From: Rotaria socialis
Lineage: Eukaryota; Rotifera; Eurotatoria; Philodinida; Philodinidae
Assembly: GCA_905331475.1 (NCBI GenBank)
Contig: CAJNYU010003575.1
Location: forward strand, 1 to 64,000
DNA: 64,000 nt
Direction: 5' to 3'
The notes beneath the pieces were generated by a model. It was not told the DNA's origin, did not search any database, and saw nothing but the letters and a program-made list of their open reading frames with translations. Both the position numbers and the translations under genes were made by a program. Below, piece after piece: positions 59,298 through 64,000 of this stretch; position 1 is the stretch's first letter; each line of letters opens with the position of its first letter.

Positions 59298-61906
59298 TGA
59301 TTTTTCTCCTTCATACACCCATACCCTAACGAATGAGACAGAAGTATGATTATTAACAAGTTGTTAATAAGTTTTGAATAAATAATAATAATTACAATCG
59401 TGAAAAATATTCTCGAACATTTGAATTTATTTACTTCTAATTACTCAATATAGCATCTTGACATTATCTACATCTAAATTTTGTAAAATACAATCAATAA
59501 TTAGAGCATATGCTGAAATAAAGATCACAGAAAGAGATAAAAGTAGCGATAGATATTCTTTCGAAAGACATCCAATCCAATTCATGAACATAATACTAAT
59601 TTGAACATTTAGAATGAAGCCAATAACTATACAGATTTGCATTGTTGGTGGTGATAATGGTGATAATATCCATAGAAGAAGTAGATTGTCATGAACAAAA
59701 TCATCATCGCCCAAGCCTATGTAACCTTGAGTCTCATCTATTTCATCTTCAATGTCATGAGTATAATAACAAAAAGTCGAAAATTTTTAAAATATCGACA
59801 CTCTATAATTCATAGAAGTATTTTTCGTCATATTACAGAATCGACCATGAATGTGCAAACATTGGAAACTATATAAAAAAAAAGACAAATATTTAACAAT
59901 ATATACTCGCAGAAATGAAATCTGCATTTCCACTATAAGCATGAGAAACAAATATTTTAAGATCCCGTTTCCTCAATTACATGAAAAGGCTATGGTAAAA
60001 TTTTCAGTCCCATACGAATTCAATGATTTCAAAAGAAAAGATCCTTGGCTATTACCTATTAATATCCCAATTCTTACTATTTCTATCGAAATATATTGAT
60101 AGTTACTTACATATCATCAAAAGAATGAAAACATGTTAGAACAAAATGAATTAAAGGATAATAACGAAGTAAGATTTCCTAAAACGTGAATGCTTTAATA
60201 GCCATTAATATACATATTGATGCTTGATAAAGAATTAGAAAAGCGCGATAACAGTGTATGAGAAACCCATTGAAATATAAGATAGCTGAATTGTCATGCA
60301 CGAAAACAAACAGTAAATATATCTATTGAATACCAGCAATGAAAAATAATGCACCATCGAGCGAACAATCATGCATTAGATATCACTAATAATCCTAATG
60401 CTAATCGGGATATTATTTTAGAACCATAATACCGTATCGGTGCTATGAAGAAAAAACAGCAATACGCCAAGAGTGACATACTGCAGTTGTCATCTCTACC
60501 TTGCGGAATTAAATCGGATATAGTAAAGAAAATTTTATTTTGCAAAACTACATAGCTCGTTCATTCATAAAGGAGACCAAGAATAAGTGAATGTAATGGT
60601 AATTATCAACAACGAAATATTGAAAGAGCGAATTGTTAGCTTGTTTCTGATTTAAGACGGTCTGCAATGTAAATGTGATCAATAAGCTGAAACTAATTAC
60701 AGATTCTTATAATTTTTGTAATCATTTCAGAAGTTAATAATTTACGGTAAGATGATTTGTATTTGCTGATATTCTTCACATAACTGTAACACGCTTTCAA
60801 TGGAAGAGAAGAAGTTAGTTAGGCATCATTCTGTTCTATGGATGGCCATAGCCGATGAACGTATCTTGATGTCATTGTATTGTAGTGCTATTCCTTTGTG
60901 TAAAATACTTCTTACGCAAAAAATTAATTTATAGTTGGATATACATTCTGATTTACTAGCTATATCTTCATCATTACTTTAAAAAAAATATTTCAATGCG
61001 TGGCAATAAAAATCTATTGTTGTCCCTAATTTTTTCTAGGGTTAACCATTGAGATCCCTCGCTTCTATGGCACTCCATCTATGGCCAGAGTACATATTAG
61101 ACTTAGTATAAAAGTTCCTTTTGCTTGACAGCCATGCCAGTTTTTCAGTAGATTACTGTATAAAAATCGAAGGTTTCTACCGAGTACCTTGGATAGTGTG
61201 AAATATAGCCAAGAAGAAACTTTTTGAAAGCATAATCAACTAAAATCTTTGGAAAAGATTGTTTTTCTTTTTACTCTGACTTAGAAACTTCTGCCAATCA
61301 GAAGATACATGCTACTCGTTCAAGCAGTCAGAAATAAATTATTAATGGACTACAACAATCACTATGTGTTTTTTAACAGTTAATATAATTTTGACTTTAG
61401 CATAGTTATAATGAATGAAAAAATAACTGCATTAAAATGCTCAAATTCGTACACGGCAAAACACTTTATTCTAATGAAGGCACATCATTGACTGCATTTG
61501 TTGTTGATGTATAAACATTCAGAATGTTTCCCTTGTTGGTATTTCCTAGAATCCGCTTAAATTTTTCTTAAGTTGATCAGTGCTCTTCGAAACTTCAGTC
61601 ACGTTATCGTGCGCGAAAGAATTCAGTTTTCATTTGCTAAAGTTTCTATTCATATTCGTCTACATATCAAATGTAGACGTGATTTTATTTCGGTGGCACT
61701 GAAAATCTCTCCGTTTTGTGTTCTAATAATTGACAACGATACAAAATAGAATATTCCAATAGTTTTAACATTCTTAAATTTTATATCAATGAATTGGTCA
61801 AAATGAGTCATTTTCTTTTCAAGCCTTTCATTTCTGTAACTAGCAGTACCATGGCACGGAACGATATTGATCAATAAAAAAAGAAGCTTTTCCCTTTTTC
61901 TTTTAT
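59298..61906. other. Intergenic spacer, 2.6 kb, no gene seen
   Basis: AT-rich. An 89-codon hydrophobic frame on the minus strand (59445-59714) was the best candidate, but it has no recognisable family and no splice context. Confidence 0.45.
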
Positions 61907-63440
61907 TTAATGAACGAAAGCTTTAGCAGAAAGACTTGAACATGAAGAAATCGTTGCTGACCGAGGAATTTGTGGCGTTGGAAATGGTAAACCATACAGA
62001 GCGAATCTAGTACGTGCTCGACCACCATCATTCCGACGTCTTGCAAATGGATATGATATAGACGACGGTGTAAAATTATGAAATGCTCGTATAGTTTTTG
62101 TTACTCTTCGTTTGATAATAGATGGCGATCGACGTATTATTCGATGTAATAATTTTTGATCTTGAGTTAGTCTACTTTGCCGTTCGTTTCCGTAAAAAAG
62201 ACGACGATAGTTAGGCGATGGTGTTGGTGTACTAATTAAATTTTCATAAGGATCATAACGATGTTTTCTCTCGTGTTCTTTTGCTATAGTGTATACACGA
62301 TAGAAATGAAAGGAAATCATAAGAATATTTTTTGAAACAAAAAGTATTATTGATGGTTTACTACATCGAACTTTAGTAGCTAATAATAGTCGATAAATGA
62401 GCAAGAGACCATCGTGAACAAATATAGACTAGTAAAAGAAATAAAAAATAAACGAATATTATCTTAGATAATTTTTGTTTAATACAATGACTCACTCGAA
62501 AAAGAGGAAATACAAGTTGACGTTTAAAAAAACTCAATGGACTTGATAATTTTCTCGATTGATAATAGAATTGATCTTCATTCGAAGATGATATTAATCC
62601 ATCAGTATCAATAAATGCCATTTCAAATAGACCAATCGTAAGAAGAAAAAGACCAATATACATCCAAACGCGTTCGATGATAACATCATGATATTGTAAT
62701 GAATGTGAAACAGATAATAGATCAGCTACATTAATGAGAGTAACAACTAAAACAATTCCACTTTTTTCTACTGTCATATATTGATGACTTATAAGGAAAC
62801 GACTTATTGATAAAACAACAAACAATGTTTCTTGCATAATATCCAGCCAATTTTGCTCTTCCATATAGTACCACGCCTAAATGGAAATAAAATGAAAGTT
62901 TCTTATTTTTACATTTTTATATTACTTTATCGTCGCATTCAATATGTCGAATAGAAAGAATAAGTGGTGTAGTAGTTGGTAATACGCGTTGGATCAGTGG
63001 TGATATCGATGAAATAAATGTACTCTTCGAAAGATCACTTCCTTGTCGACTCTGAATCAATGGTGCAGTTGGCCGAACATTCAGTTTCGTTTCAGCAAGA
63101 CGAAATAATTTTCTATTAGCTGTTTCAACATGAATTATCCAAATCGACGGTGTTGAACATGTCAAATAGAAGATGATACAAAAAGCAACACTGAAAGTAT
63201 TCGAAAGAAAATTATAGATCTTTTTGTTTGCTTTTAAATTTGTTCACACTTTTTAAACTCCCGTCCATTTCGTAGCCAAAGAACAACGACAGTTTCGACA
63301 AGTAAAAATCCAAGGCCAACAACTATCACCCAACAATATTGATTATCATTGGTTTCAACAACACGCCATGTACAAAATAATCCATGAGCTATCAGCAGCA
63401 CTCGCACCAAGAGCGACTTGACAATGGTCAGGCCGTGCAT
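61907..63440 (-). CDS. TMEM26: TMEM26-family multipass membrane protein
   Basis: Four exons on the minus strand (63250-63440, 62926-63190, 62496-62876, 61907-62428), 452 residues. The start MHGLTIVKSLLVRVLLIAHG with TWRVVE, the LLVETVVVLWLRNGREFK segment, FYLTCSTPSIWIIHVE, and SIFVHDGLLLIYRLLL followed by VSKNILMISFHFYRVYTI follow TMEM26 along its length. About eight membrane helices are expected. A ~120-residue Arg/Ser/Pro-rich C-terminal tail extends beyond the vertebrate protein core. TMEM26 is a plasma-membrane protein of poorly known function, used as a beige-fat marker in mammals. The ATG at 63440 matches the family start. Introns are 49-67 bp. Confidence 0.88.
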
Positions 63441-64000
63441 TCATTCGGCCATTATCTATCTTATTTGTTTTCTATGACAATGTCTTTTGAAATGAACGAA
63501 AATAAAAAATACAACGCAAAAAAGTAACAAGAATGAAATAGTTTCGTCGACGAATAATTAATACCGACTAAGCCTTACTTTTATCTTTCCGTTGGAGGTT
63601 GGACCAATACATTGAATAGTATGTTATTCTATTCATTGATCAATGTTGGTATGTTCTTATTATTTTCTTCCTTAGATCAACATTTATTGCATTAAAAACA
63701 CGATCATCGTGTTCACATCATCAGTTTAAAATTTTCATGAAATATATTTCATCACAAAACGACTTGGTTAAATTTTAATGATTATGCATACATACATACA
63801 TAGTTCAGGTATGTAAATAGATAAGAACAAAAAACAAAGAAAAAGAAAAAATGTTTTCTGGATTTGTTTATTTTGCCTTGATTTATCGTATAATAAAAGA
63901 AAATACTTTATAGTATAATAATTGTCACGTTTGTTTTTCTCCCGTTTGAATATCTATTTGTAAATCATTTTTATATTAGTTTAAATGAACTGTAACTTTT
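63441..64000. other. Upstream region of TMEM26 and window end
   Basis: 560 bp of AT-rich DNA, no exon recognised. It should hold the TMEM26 promoter. Confidence 0.4.

Noticed and set aside
59445-59714. 89-codon hydrophobic minus-strand frame
   Set aside because: Could be a small membrane protein, but no family, no splice sites and no partner exons were seen.

Overview
The window looks like nuclear DNA of a bdelloid rotifer (Adineta/Rotaria type). The evidence is AT-rich DNA, metazoan genes cut by many ~50-60 bp GT-AG introns, several short patches of TGTGGG-like repeat (the telomeric unit reported for Adineta vaga), a rotifer-style orphan GPCR, and intron-poor genes of bacterial or fungal flavour among ordinary animal genes. 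The assignment is an inference; no marker gene was aligned.

Layout. 1-4 kb: 3' part of a very large protein with a hydrophobic middle and a C-terminus resembling bacterial polymorphic-toxin modules. 6-25 kb is ordinary and gene dense: a lamin-like intermediate filament protein (+), SMG7-like NMD factor (-) divergent from NF-YC (+), a small LYAR-type winged-helix gene (+), an SGLT/SLC5 sugar cotransporter with 16 exons (+), a type II membrane protein with a threonine stalk and uromodulin-type D8C domain (+), a class A GPCR (-), and a four-helix membrane protein (+). 25.6-29 kb: a carboxylic acid reductase (adenylation, carrier, reductase) carrying an N-terminal ZZ zinc finger.

29-46 kb is a mobile-element zone with no intact host gene: interleaved inverted repeats, a ~2.7 kb terminal-inverted-repeat element holding a 132 bp hAT MITE with a perfect 8 bp target duplication and a tandem array of exon/intron-like units, a broken gag gene, a six-exon hAT transposase with one internal stop, an AATTCCG repeat block, and a truncated LTR-PBS-gag fragment next to telomere-like repeats.

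46-64 kb: an FkbM-type methyltransferase (+), a hammerhead-ribozyme-like motif, a GPCR fragment with a perfect 67 bp inverted duplication, an LtaS-like sulfatase-fold membrane protein (-), an orphan F5/8C (discoidin) terminal exon, a type II membrane protein with a seven-bladed kelch-like propeller (+), and TMEM26 (-).

Two points stand out. The first is the ZZ-finger carboxylic acid reductase. The second is a modular design: the D8C and kelch genes share the plan cytosolic tail, one membrane helix, threonine linker, then a complete extracellular domain on the last exon, always entered in intron phase 1; the orphan F5/8C exon fits the same phase. Exon coordinates were derived by hand from splice signals and reading-frame continuity.
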